Assembly (NCBI GenBank): GCA_903772945.1
Contig: CAICTM010000403.1
Location: 1-64,000, forward strand
DNA: 64,000 nt
Direction: 5' to 3'
DNA from: Seminavis robusta
Lineage: Eukaryota > Bacillariophyta > Bacillariophyceae > Naviculales > Naviculaceae
Shown: positions 41,823-52,175 of the stretch, piece after piece
How positions within the stretch are numbered: the first letter of the stretch is position 1
How the letters are laid out: every line of letters starts with the position of its first letter
Notes under the pieces: model-generated
Databases searched by the model: none
The model's input: the letters and a program-made list of their open reading frames with translations, nothing else
What the model was told of the DNA's origin: nothing
Made by a program: the position numbers and the translations under genes

Positions 41823-41852
41823 AGCACACACACACACACACACACACACACC
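41823..41852 (+). repeat. CA dinucleotide microsatellite
   Basis: About 13 CA repeats directly after the minisatellite. A shorter CACACACACA/CAGACACACA patch recurs near 42255-42280. Confidence 0.9.
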
Positions 41853-42179
41853 CACACCAACACATCCAGCCCATCGAGTATTGGATTTACAGTTTATTTA
41901 GCTTGGTTTCGGTCTATACCTACCAGCTCCTATGTGTCTATTTTCGAAATCACCACAAACAGGGTACCCTTGCTTTTCTCACAGCCTACCCGGCTTGTAT
42001 CTTTTGCCATCCCCAGCTTGCCACTGATGAAGCAAACAGGAAATTCTTAAGCTCAGATTTGGAAATCAGCAAGCAACGGTATACCCCATGGATAAACATC
42101 CAATGGTAGATTCATCGTAGATTACTCCTAGTAGTATCTACACACATCTCACACAACATCACACATCTCACACAGCACT

Positions 42180-42335
42180 CAACGTACACACACAAGATAA
42201 AGTTCAAGAGGTCCCTCCGGGTGCTAGCTGGTAGTTGAAGGCAAACAGGGTGCAAGCACACAGACACACACACACAGACAAGATAAAATTCAAAAGGTCC
42301 TCAGCTTGCTAGCTGGTAGTTGAGGGCAAAAACCC
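42180..42335 (+). repeat. Tandem duplication with CA-rich core
   Basis: Two copies share ACACAAGATAAARTTCAARAGGTCC and GCTAGCTGGTAGTTGARGGCAAA. The intervening CAAACAGGGTGCAAGCACAC also matches the junction at 41811-41830, so parts of this flank were copied from the minisatellite edge. The stretch 41853-42616 otherwise holds no recognised gene. Confidence 0.7.
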
Positions 42336-42616
42336 CTACTGGGTTGGCGCACCCGGAGGGACCTCTTGTCTTCTATAATGTCATGTACTAGTAGCACAAG
42401 CGCCAGTTTGTGAGGTTGAGAATAGCCGCCAGAGCTGTTGAGGTGATCCCGTGGCGTCAGTCCTGGATGCAGTCGTGACTAAAACTGCTTGAGCCGCGTC
42501 TCAACGTCCTTTTTTGATTTATTTTCGTGTTTATTCCGGAGAAGTCTCATCTTCTTCACATCATCTGTTCATAGATCTATTTTTCTTTGTTACAGTACTG
42601 TTTCAATTCGCTGACG

Positions 42617-43887
42617 ATGGCATCAACTACTACTACACGCACAAGTGCTGTGCTGGAAACTTCCACCAACGAGGCAGTGGCTGCGGAGCCGCTGGATGAA
42701 GAGGCTTTGATCGCAGAAGAAGCAACTGACACCCTTGAATTGCCCACGGTCCAACTGAGTGCTCTTGACGAGGAACACGGATTGGTGCAAGGGGACGTTG
42801 GATCTGTCGTCGCTGTTGCAGAGAACATTGTCACGTCCTCTCGGGATCTAGAAGTGTATGGTGAGTTGAGTGGGGCCTGAATACTGCTTCAAGTGGTTTC
42901 CATTCGAGCATGAAGGCAGAACATGCGATAAGATCGAAGAATCAATCATGAGAAATCGCGCCAAGTGATGAGAATCGTCGTGAAAATTAATTTTCTAACC
43001 ATTTGTCTCCAACTCGCTTGTTCTGATTTCTTTTTGGTTATGCTACGGCTGTACTGGTAGGCGGCCAGAGCACGAGACAAATAGACTTTTCCAACGTCCG
43101 CGCCGAGTTCATATCCGTGACATTCTACAAAGCAAGACGAGACGATTTATTGGGCGTTACATTCGATCCGAAAGCTATGGACATCAGAATCACAGGAATT
43201 GTGGATAATTCCTTGGCCAGTGATTCTCCACTGCGAGTTGGGGACAGGGTTCTCTCGGTGGATTCCAAGGATTGCGCAAACGACAAAATGAATGGTGAAG
43301 GAGTGGCGAGGATTCTGCAAAGGGCTACTGGAAATGTAACTTTGGTCCTCCACAATGCGGGGGGCGATGCCGACCTCGTTGAAAGCATGATCATGAAGTC
43401 CAACAAAGACGAAAAGATCGGACTCTCCTTAAAAGCAGACCACTCTCTTACTTCTGTCCTTGTGTCCGATATCAAGGATGGGTCCAAATTCGCCAATTCA
43501 CTTCTCAATGCCGGGGATGTTGTAATGACGGTCAATGGGAATACTGCAGGGCATTTGGGACCCGAAGCAGCCGCCGACATGATCCGAACAAGCCCCTCAC
43601 GAGTCACAATCCTGGCCAAAACATTGCGTGACACAGGAGTCGTCGTGGCACAATTATCCGACCGTCATGTGCTAAATTCCTCCCAACCCATTCTTAGAGG
43701 CGACGCAGTGAATACCCGCAACAGTACAATCAACAGCAGAGTTCGACCAGCATCAGCTGCCATGCCCTCTACGGCGGAAGACGACGAGGACAAAACGAAA
43801 ATCTTGGCCCGAACCATAACGTGCGTCATCGTGTTTGTCATTGTTATTGCTGTTGCGGGCAGTACCATGGGTGGTGTGATGGCGTGA
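42617..43887 (+). CDS. Tail-anchored protein with two PDZ domains
   Basis: Exons 42617-42860 and 43061-43887 (GTGAGT donor, CTGGTAG acceptor) encode 356 residues. An acidic, Ala/Thr-rich N-terminal 80 residues precedes PDZ1 at about 101-178 (LLGVTFDPKAMDIRITGIVDNS, then LRVGDRVLSVDSKDC) and PDZ2 at about 182-270 (KIGLSLKADHS, VLVSDIKDGSKFA, LNAGDVVMTVNG). A final hydrophobic helix at about 333-352 (TITCVIVFVIVIAVAGS) has only a few residues after it. This topology fits post-translational insertion with the PDZ domains in the cytosol. PDZ domains bind C-terminal peptides; partners are unknown. The carboxylate-binding loops are LLGVTF and KIGLSL. Confidence 0.85.
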
Positions 43888-44964
43888 TCCACAAAACGAC
43901 GACAACAATTAATTCATCCAATCAACAAAACTATTGCTCGAGTCTGAAAGTGCACGTGAACTCACATGACAGCCTGAAATCACCGCCCAAAAGGATTTTC
44001 CAATTAAAGTTTGCTACCTGACTGGATAGGGGGTGCAACAAGCCCAACCTGTAAATCAAATGTAGGAATGCTTCATTTTCGTTGTAAGCTCTGAGCGCTC
44101 GCTGGGGCACAGCGACGGCGACCAGTTTGGTGCTGGGGCTCTTCGTCAGGAGAGAGTCGAGTCTTGGTCCTGGTGTTCGTCCGAGTGCAGGTGCCGGCTA
44201 ATGCATGGACAGGTTGGGACCCAGAGCAAAAGAATGTTAGATGTTTTGGATATGTGGCCGGTTGGCCAATGTGGATAGACATAATGTTCAGAGCTAGTGT
44301 TTGGTGAACCCATCTTTTGGAGACTGATAGATGACAGATGCGACTTGCTGGCAATAGGTGGAGAGAAGTGCTTGGTACAGTAGCATGTGGGAGCAGATTG
44401 AAGTTGGTTAAAGAAAGTTGTGGAAATGGGGGAAGGTTGTTGTGGCTGCCAAGATGTTGGCCCACGGCGGTGGGGTAGAGGAAGGTGTTTCGTGCTTCAG
44501 AGGAATGATGTTTGGGCTAGGTTGCCGGCCAAGACCTGAGAAGGGGTCAACGGTTGTAAATGGTAAGAGAATGAGTCCAGCTTTAAAATAGCAGCATGGA
44601 AGTAGCCTTGGGGGATTGGTTTTTTGGTTGCTAGCTGGCTTCTCCCTATCGTAGCCAGTAATTCCTTGGAGATAGCTAGCTACAGTTGATACCGGTAGTA
44701 CCGCTCTCAGTCTGAATGCCGCTCCATGTTTGGGCAGCCTTTGGAAGCATACGATACCGTACCGTACTATTAGCGTATGTCGTGTTGTGGATGCACACGA
44801 GAACGAGTACGTCATCGATCTTTTCGATCATGCATGCTGAGCAAGTTGCACACCCAAAAGATACCGTACTTGATTTTCTAATGACTTGACATCAAAGCTT
44901 CGAGAACAATAAACCAGAGATCGACTAAGATAAGTCCACTAACAATTTGAGAGAAAGAAAGAAG
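43888..44964. other. Intergenic stretch, no supported gene
   Basis: About 1.08 kb. Two minus-strand open frames (44073-44465 and 44408-44815) have no recognisable domain. CCGGTA/GTACCG patches lie near 44690-44770. Confidence 0.4.
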
Positions 44965-45978
44965 ATGAAGGTCTTGTCAAGGGTCCTGTTGCTGCTGGCC
45001 TCATTCGATCTCAGCGTGAATGGATTTGTGCCGCATCTTCCGAGCTGTCTAAGGAGTTCTTCCTTGCAAGAATCAAGTCAACTCCTCTTTGCTGCGACCC
45101 CACACGATGTCAATTCAGTAGGTCCAGTCAGCCGACAATCTACCGCTGCCGACGCTGCGTCATCCACGTCCACAGATCTTCACCTTGTTGGGAAAGCCAT
45201 GGTATCTGCATTGTTCGTCGCCTCGCTGGCCTTCTCCTCCTTCCCAGCTTTTGCTGCATCCAATGATGCAGGGGCATCCTTAATGTCCAACGCCAAAATC
45301 ACAACTGGAGGTGCTTCAACGTTGCAAAGTGGGAGGACCATTGCCATTACCCGTGGTGTCAACTTGGATCGATCCGATTTCTCCAATCAGAATCTCAAGG
45401 GGGTTGCCTTCCAGCAGTCCATCGTCCGAGACACAAACTTTCAAAACTGCAATCTCGTGGGCGCATCCTTCTTTGATGCCACCGTTGATGGTTCCAACTT
45501 TGAGAATGCTGATCTGACCAATGCAAACTTTGAAATGGCGCAATTAAACCGTGCCAGTCTGAAGGTGAGTGAGCCAGAAGCCGTGGTCATGACGCCATTG
45601 GCTTCAGCTGTCACATGATTATTTGATGTGACGTTTGGAAGGGAAACTAATGCGAGGTCTCTTTCAACGTCAGAATGCTGTGGTAAGAGAGATGTACGTC
45701 TCTGGCGCTACGCTTTTCACGGGGATTAAGGATATTGAGAATACTGACTGGAGGTAAGGTGGTTATCCAGGTGTTTGGTCTTCGGCCTTCTTGTGTTACT
45801 TCTGTTGGTTCTGACAATTATGTCTGCTACCGCAATGCCCCCAACCAAACTTACTTTCGAAAGTGAAACATACCTCCGTAAAGATCAGCAACTGTATCTG
45901 TGCGGTCACCCAACCGCCAAAGGAACCAATCCTACAACTGGAGTAGACACTCGTGAGAGCCTGATGTGTAAAGACTAG
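44965..45978 (+). CDS. Plastid (probably thylakoid lumen) pentapeptide-repeat protein
   Basis: Exons 44965-45564, 45674-45753 and 45864-45978 give 264 residues. The second and third junctions were chosen because they restore [20 protein letters not shown] and the family's C-terminal [15 protein letters not shown]. The N-terminus is a secretory signal ([19 protein letters not shown]) followed by FVP, an ASAFAP-like plastid-import site. A second hydrophobic stretch with AAFAAS-type cleavage ([17 protein letters not shown] at about 73-95) suggests thylakoid transfer. Residues 128-200 are A(D/N)Lxx pentapeptide repeats ([27 protein letters not shown]) that form a right-handed quadrilateral helix. 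Homologues in plants and cyanobacteria are lumenal proteins (TL15/TL17-like) of unclear role. Confidence 0.85.
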
Positions 45979-46340
45979 CTAGCTAACCAAGTGGTGTTCG
46001 CGATAGACTTGCATCCACAAGGTAGAGATCAAAACAATCCGCAACAATAATCACAATGAAATAGCTATCTTGAGGAGGTTGTGCTGTGCGACTGTACACT
46101 ACAAGGTTATCTCTGGCAAAACCTTATGGAAATGTACAATGGTTGGGATGCATGGACTAAGGTTAATTAATGATTCATTGTGAAACTGTACTTCTGTGGT
46201 GTTATGTTGTGTGATGTAGCGTGTGCTGATTTGTGATGCGGTAGCTTCGCTGTCCGCGGGATGCAACCGAGGCTTAGGCGAGTAAAGCGGAATGACACAG
46301 TTCATTGTTCTCAATGCATCAGGCAGCCTCCTTCGGTTGT
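45979..46340. other. Convergent spacer, nothing recognised
   Basis: 360 bases between the pentapeptide-protein stop and the P450 stop on the other strand; contains only 3' regions as far as can be seen. Confidence 0.4.
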
Positions 46341-48886
46341 TCAATTTGCGTCCTCGTTTTTGATTTCCATTGGAATCGACAACTCCATGTTCAGCTTCTT
46401 TTCTTGGGTTTCTGCGTCCTCTTCCTTTGCAATCGGCAGCCCATTAGTGCTCAGTCCCCGCTTCAAATGCTGCTTAGTCCAGTATCCATCCGTCTTTGGC
46501 AATGGTTCATCTTCAGAAATCGTTCTCACTGTCATTTGAAGACCGTTCATGGTGTGAATAGTTGCACCTATTGCGGAAGGAAAAACGTCAATGAACACCA
46601 GAATGAGGACCTTGAACAGTGGCAACAGACAGAGCAACAAAGACTCCACTTACCAGTCTGCATGCCAACTTCTTCAGGCGGAATGGCAAACGTAAAGTCG
46701 TGCTTTTTCAGGACCATAGACTGCGGAGGTAACAAGAGAATTGCGTTAGCACTAGCGGAGACAACGAACCGGAAAACTTCAACAGCAGAAGCACGTACCA
46801 TCGTCACAACAGCCTCCATCATGGCAAACTGATCACCAACACACTTTCGTGCGCCTCCACCGAATGGCAAAAATGCGAAATCAGAGGCTACCTCGTTCGG
46901 GTACAGGCCACGAATCTTTTCAGGGTCGTAACCATCCCAGCCTTTGACTCCTGCATTCTGGAAGCCGCGTTCCCATCTTGTAGGGTCAAATTTTTCAGGG
47001 TTTTCCCAGAGCTCCGGACTTCGGTTCAAATTCCAAGTGGAGATAAAGATGTCGGTCCCTCGCAACAATTTGATACTGTCACCAACACCTGCTCCACCGC
47101 CTGGAAGCGTATCCTCTGTTCTTGCTCGACGGATCAACACTGGTGGCTCTGGATACAGTCTCAGCGCTTCAATTAGACTATATCGTAGCTTTTTCATGGC
47201 AACAATGTCCTCATAGTCAGGGCGGTCTTTACCCTTGAGCACCGTTCTGACCTCATTTTGAATCTCGTTGAGAAGCCCCGGATCACCTTGTGCCAACTCA
47301 AACAGACACCAGGTCAACATAGCTGCCGTTGTTTCGTGCCCTGCAATGAGCATCGTCATGAGATCATCGCGCAATGTCATTGACGAAAGATCCTCTCCTC
47401 GCATGTCCACCAAAAATCTCAGCAAGGATGGATCGTCCTCATTTTCTCGTTCCTCAAGCTCTTCAATGGATGCTTCTTGTCGAGTCATGACGGCCTGGTT
47501 GATTAAATCACAGAGAATATCGTCCAACATGGTCATATCTTTTCGGAATTCCACTTGTCCTCCCATCCACTGGTCGGCATATGGCAAGTTCCAGTAGGGG
47601 ATAAAGGAGGACGACCTGTGTTCGGCTTCTCTCAAGACTCGGTAGACAGCCTTGACGATGGGACTCTCCTTTGTAACGGACCCAAAATCGTAGTTAAAGA
47701 CAGCCTTTCCAATGATATCCAACGTGACACTGCAGAATCTTTCCTCCATGTCCACCACCATGCCAGCCTTGCTTCTCTGTACCAAATCGTTGGACAAAAT
47801 CTCTGCTCTGTCGGCAAACAGAGTTACCATGCGGTTCAGCCACCGCTTGTGAAAGCCAGGTACGATGGCCCTCCTCCGAACTTTCCATGTGGCTGGATCA
47901 GCGGGGATCAGGCCCTTACCCATGATTGGTTCCTACATGTATTGGTATTGTGGCAGATCATGACATGCCGGAGATAGGTGAGCAATTGAGTATGAATAAA
48001 TGATTGTCAAGTAGTAGAGCCAACAAAATAATTGTGCCATAGGACGTACCAAAATCTCTGCCAACATTCCTTTGCAGTACTGGTCTGGTGGAGTTTCCCT
48101 GAGGATGTGCCTTGCCATGACAGGATCACTAATGACCAGGAATGACTTGGGTCCGAAGGACAGGTTGAAAATGGGACCATAATCTGTGTAGTACTTGGCA
48201 AGCAGCAAGAACAAGGGACCCCCCGCAAGGGTTTGCAGATCTCCTCCCAGAACTCCCTTGATGAAGGAGAGAAAGGAGCCTTCATATTTCTGGATCACAG
48301 CAGTGGGAATAGATGCCATACCCAAAGCTGGTGCAAATCCCAGCTGTGAAACGACGTTGGTCGTCATGAGAATGGCAGCATCCCACATGTTGACTGGTTT
48401 AGGAGAGGAGCCGCCATCCATTGCTGACATGCGTCGTTCGCTGACGAGGAAATCGAAAAAGGATGGCTGCTTAACCCACGTTCCATCTTCTCGCAACCGA
48501 AGACCGGCAAAGTATCGTCGTGCCTTTTCCACTTCCCAATCGAAACCTCGTTGTCGTTCTGGGTACACATCCCAACTGTTGATCAGGTCGGACTCGTACG
48601 TAGACGAGTCCAAGAGTTGGACGGGATCGTTGCGGTTGGGGATCCCTCTTCCTTCAATGCGCAAAGTAGAAGGAATCTTGCTACCCTTCTTGAGGTTGTA
48701 GTACGCCTGTCCAGTGCTGCCATTGGCACCATTGGACTTTTCGAGTTTAATGGGATTGACTGTTTCCACTTCCTTTTCCAGCTCTGACACCAACAGACTT
48801 GTGGCTGGAGATAATCGTCTGTTGGGGGGCAGAAATGCCGACGATTGGCACAACAAAGCTGCCGCCAGGAAAAGAAAACGAACCAT
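46341..48886 (-). CDS. CYP97-type cytochrome P450 (carotenoid hydroxylase family), plastid-targeted
   Basis: Four exons (48050-48886, 46799-47932, 46654-46720, 46341-46567) encode 754 residues. The boundaries have GT/AG ends and restore ILEPIMGKGLIPADP and EVGMQTGATIHT. Visible motifs are the I-helix AGHETT at about 476-481, the ExxR EALR at about 534-537, and the heme loop FLPFGGGARKC with Cys at about 643. The N-terminus (FLFLAAALLCQSSAF|LPP) is a signal peptide with an ASAFAP-type site, so plastid import is expected. GKGLIPADP and the C-terminal ATIHT..GL.MTV are CYP97 hallmarks. CYP97 enzymes hydroxylate carotene rings toward lutein or zeaxanthin; diatoms use such products in the fucoxanthin and xanthophyll-cycle pathway. 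The exact substrate is inferred. An extra 50 residues extend the C-terminus beyond the family norm. Confidence 0.92.
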
Positions 48887-50095
48887 GTCGTCAATGCCAA
48901 GGAGGAAACAAAATATTATCTATACCAAAATGGTTTGCTTGCTCAAGTGCTTCGTTGTGGCCGAAGAGTGTGATAAATGGAAGGTTTGTTGGAAGGCGAG
49001 ACAAACAACAAACAACAGTGATGGGCCTATTGAATTCCGAGGTGGTCAAATTTCCGAGTGGCGAGAGGCAATTGGTTTTCTTGCCCGTGACAAAGTCCCG
49101 ATGTCCCGATACATGAGAGCTCGTCGTGGCAAACATCTGTCGCATCAGGGGAAAGTGTTACGTATTTTCCCTTTATAAGGTTAATGCTATATACTTTTTC
49201 GCTTTGAGGAACTCGCAAAGTTGAAGTCGAGGATCGGCAAGTCAAGAGTGAAGCCGATTGCGGATGGACCGCAAATTGTTGGAATGTTGGAATTGGGCTA
49301 TCGTTGTCAATGCTTTCTCGATCTTGCTTCAACAGAATGGATTCAATTGCCATGGATCCAAATTGGAATTCTCGTTGGCACCAAGATTATCGCTCAACCA
49401 TTCGGATTTGAAAAAGATATCCGGAACTTTACCAAGCTAGCTAGCTAGTAGATGTATCTTTGAGGAGCTTACTCATTCCTCCTACTACTGTAGCAGCTTC
49501 GCAACGCCCTCCTGTAGCCATCCCCGTGGCAATTGGCTTTCTCGTTCCCTGGTTTCTTGATATTGGATAGGATATCACGAGGATGCAACAGTATCTTTCT
49601 GATCAGGAAGGCAATCCCCCCAGAAATTATAAGTAGTTATGGGAACTTGTAAAGAGCGTCATGACATACCGGTAAGCAGCAGGTAGGAGAAGCAGTGCAT
49701 GGAACAGGAACACAGCCTTCGCAGGACGCAACTCTAGAGCTTTAACGGTAGCAGCCAGAGGGAGGGACAGTGACAAGGTACCCCCACTTGCATTGTTTGA
49801 GCCTGGAACCACATCCCCATTTCTTTTTGTTTATTTGCAAGGATTGGTTTGCTGCACTAGAGCATGGCAGTGCTGCGGTCTACAGAAAGCCAATTTCCTC
49901 ATTGGTGACACCTGCACCGAATGACAAGCAAGGCTGTAGCTATCAACATGGTTCATCTATATGCAATTAGTTAGGGGGTAGAGATTACCAGGTGTGCAAC
50001 CATATCCAGACTGGAGCTTCCTCTAGTGGGCAGACCATGCATAATCTACTGTACTTCCTCTTTTTCTGTATCTAGCAATTCACCATTGCTTTCGC
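48887..50095. other. Intergenic stretch of 1.2 kb, no supported gene
   Basis: Contains the P450 promoter side and the 3' side of the dioxygenase gene. Open frames here are short and lack domains. GCTAGCTAGC runs occur near 49440. Confidence 0.45.
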
Positions 50096-51755
50096 TTAGC
50101 TCTGGTTGGATTCAAAATCCTTGGGCAACCAGTCCATCATCGAGTTGATGGCTTGGTTCAGAGCATTCTTTTCCACAATGCGACGCTCATTTCCACGCCA
50201 TTCTTCCTTGTCATCCCAAGTGAACCAACTGACAGCATGGAAACGATCTCCCTGGAAGACATCACGTCCATGGAGTGCTCTGTAGTTGTCCACCAACAAG
50301 ACATCGCCAGGCTCCATGGCAAGGGCAGTAATGTGCTTTTCACTTGCCCTTTTGATTTCTTGGCAGTCCTCCAGAGACAGTGGTTCTAGAGTGTCAGCAT
50401 AAAAGACTTCTGTCATACCAACTTCTGGGACACCACAAGGTCTTCGGTCACGAAGTTTTCTAGCATGGTTGTGAGCATTGTTGAACCAAACTGGGAGACC
50501 TGTGACAGGGTGGCGGTTGATGGGTGCCTCGGCAGTTTCAATGGCCTGAAATAAATGAATAAATAAAAGACAGTTAGATTTTGATTCATCCCTCCAATAA
50601 TCTCTCATTCAGGCCAGGCCAGGCCAGGCCAACTGTACTGTATCCACTTACCTGCAAACGACCTTCCTTTCCATCCGCTTCAAAGACCATTTCCAAGTCC
50701 ATATCAAACTTGGGAGCGACAGCAGCATCGACCAATCCCTTGACCCCCTCTTTGAGAATGCCTGGCAATGATGGGGGCAAATCCAAGTTGCTGACGGAGA
50801 TTCTGATTTTTCGGTCATACAACTTTTGCAAGAGTTTGGTATCGAGTTCAGCCAAAATAGCCGCACCATCGGCCACCAAGAATCGGCCTCCTCCTTCAGT
50901 CGCCTTTTGGAGGCACACAAAAGCAGCATAGGCAGCCGTTCGCTTGGTGGTGGACTCGCAATGCAGTCCAATGTAGTGTCCACGGAGAGATGGCTTGTTG
51001 ACTTCTTCGTAAATGGCATCCCGCTCGGATGCGAATTTCCGCAATCCGGAAGAATGCAGAGGATCCAGACAGGGGTCCAATCCCAATGCTTCGTACATTT
51101 CCCGATGTCCCTTAAAGGATTTCATGAGGTCAAAGCCTCGTAGCCAGACAGCTCCGTACTTGAGAAGCTCCTTTCGAATTTTTTCCTTATTATCGGCAAA
51201 GTATTGAGCACCCTTGGCGTTGTCAGCAGCGGAAGCTCTCATTTCCAGAGGACATTTGGGCATTTTAGCGGCTTCTTTTTGGGCCTTGACAACATCAATA
51301 CTGAATTATGAATTCATGGATGGATGGGTTGAAAGAAAAGAAGATTGTGTATTGTCAAGTGTCGAACGTAAGAGAGAAAAAGGTGATGACCAGAGAGGCA
51401 CAACAACAATCAAGGTGAGCACCACGGTCCCCGGAACAAAAACTGGCAACTTCTTACACATCTCTCGCAATGACTAATAACTAACTCACTCATCGGAATC
51501 CCATCGAGTCAATGGACACTCCCACATTCCACTCCTATCTGGCTTGCTCATGTCACTTGCCATGAACTCTTCAGGAGAGAGACCCGGTCGATCTTCCCAT
51601 TCAGGAACATACCCAGCACCAGGAGCTTCTCGCTGGGGAGGGGCCACGGCCGAGGATAGCCGAGTGGTGGATCGGCCATGGTTGGTGGCGGCAGGAGAGA
51701 ATCCTTCGGCGGTCAACACCAAGGCGGCTGTAAGGGCAAGGGTTGCAAACTTCAT
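50096..51755 (-). CDS. TauD/TfdA-family Fe(II)/2-oxoglutarate dioxygenase, plastid-targeted
   Basis: Exons 51490-51755, 50652-51300 and 50096-50545 give 454 residues; the first junction rebuilds RWDSDDIDVVKAQKE. Residues 1-20 (MKFATLALTAALVLTAEGF|SPA) form a signal peptide with a plastid-entry-like site. The jelly-roll core shows the metal facial triad as H202-C-E204 (GLHCESTTK) and H397 (NYRALHGRD), with R406 or R399 for 2-oxoglutarate. HxE instead of HxD is tolerated in the family. The body resembles SyrP-like TauD proteins (GAVWLRGFDL near 137-146, PVWFNNAHNH). The enzyme should use O2 and 2-oxoglutarate to hydroxylate a small molecule; the substrate is unknown. It is divergent from the DUF3593 fusion gene, sharing a 420-bp spacer. 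Confidence 0.88.
50608..50632 (+). repeat. AGGCC pentanucleotide repeat in intron
   Basis: About five units of AGGCC (CAGGCCAGGCCAGGCCAGGCC) lie within the second intron of the dioxygenase gene. Confidence 0.8.
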
Positions 51756-52175
51756 GGTTAATTCAAGATTATGCCTCCAATTACCATCTATATTAGATCG
51801 TCTATGTGTCAATAATGGCAATAGCGAGAAAGCAACAGCTTCTCTCTGATTGGTGATGATTCACAAAAGGATGAAACGGCGAAAACGGAAATGCGATCCG
51901 ATCACAAACTTCAACAAACCCTCCAAGATTTGCTTGAGCTCATTACCCGTTAGGGTACGTGTTATGGGCGATGGGAAACATCAACTTCAGAAATACTAGT
52001 AGATCTACATGAGTGCGGGAGACAGGAACCTGACAGTTTCAACCTAATAGAAGAAGAAGAAGAAGCAAGAGAGGAGAAGAAGGCAAGCTTCGATTGATAG
52101 GAGTGCCAATCATCAAGTGATATAGATTGAAGAGAAACTGACTAGATCGATTGAATCATTCGGTCCGTAGGAACC
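51756..52175. promoter_or_regulatory. Shared divergent promoter region of two plastid-protein genes
   Basis: A 420-bp spacer separates the start codons of the dioxygenase (minus) and the DUF fusion (plus). A GAAGAAGAAGAAGAAG run lies near 52050-52065. No recognisable core promoter element was identified; the regulatory role is inferred from position only. Confidence 0.35.

Noticed and set aside
41823-41852. CRISPR-like array at the minisatellite
   Set aside because: Spacers are not unique sequences but small variants of the same few bases, and this is a eukaryotic nuclear context.
41236-42109. Long overlapping open frames on both strands through the minisatellite (up to 281 codons)
   Set aside because: They exist because the repeat unit lacks stops in several frames. 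The translations are pure repeat (HAFACRARGC, NACTPLPCK) with no independent coding evidence.
44073-44815. Two minus-strand open frames of 130 and 135 codons
   Set aside because: No domain, overlapping each other in different frames, no splice or signal evidence.
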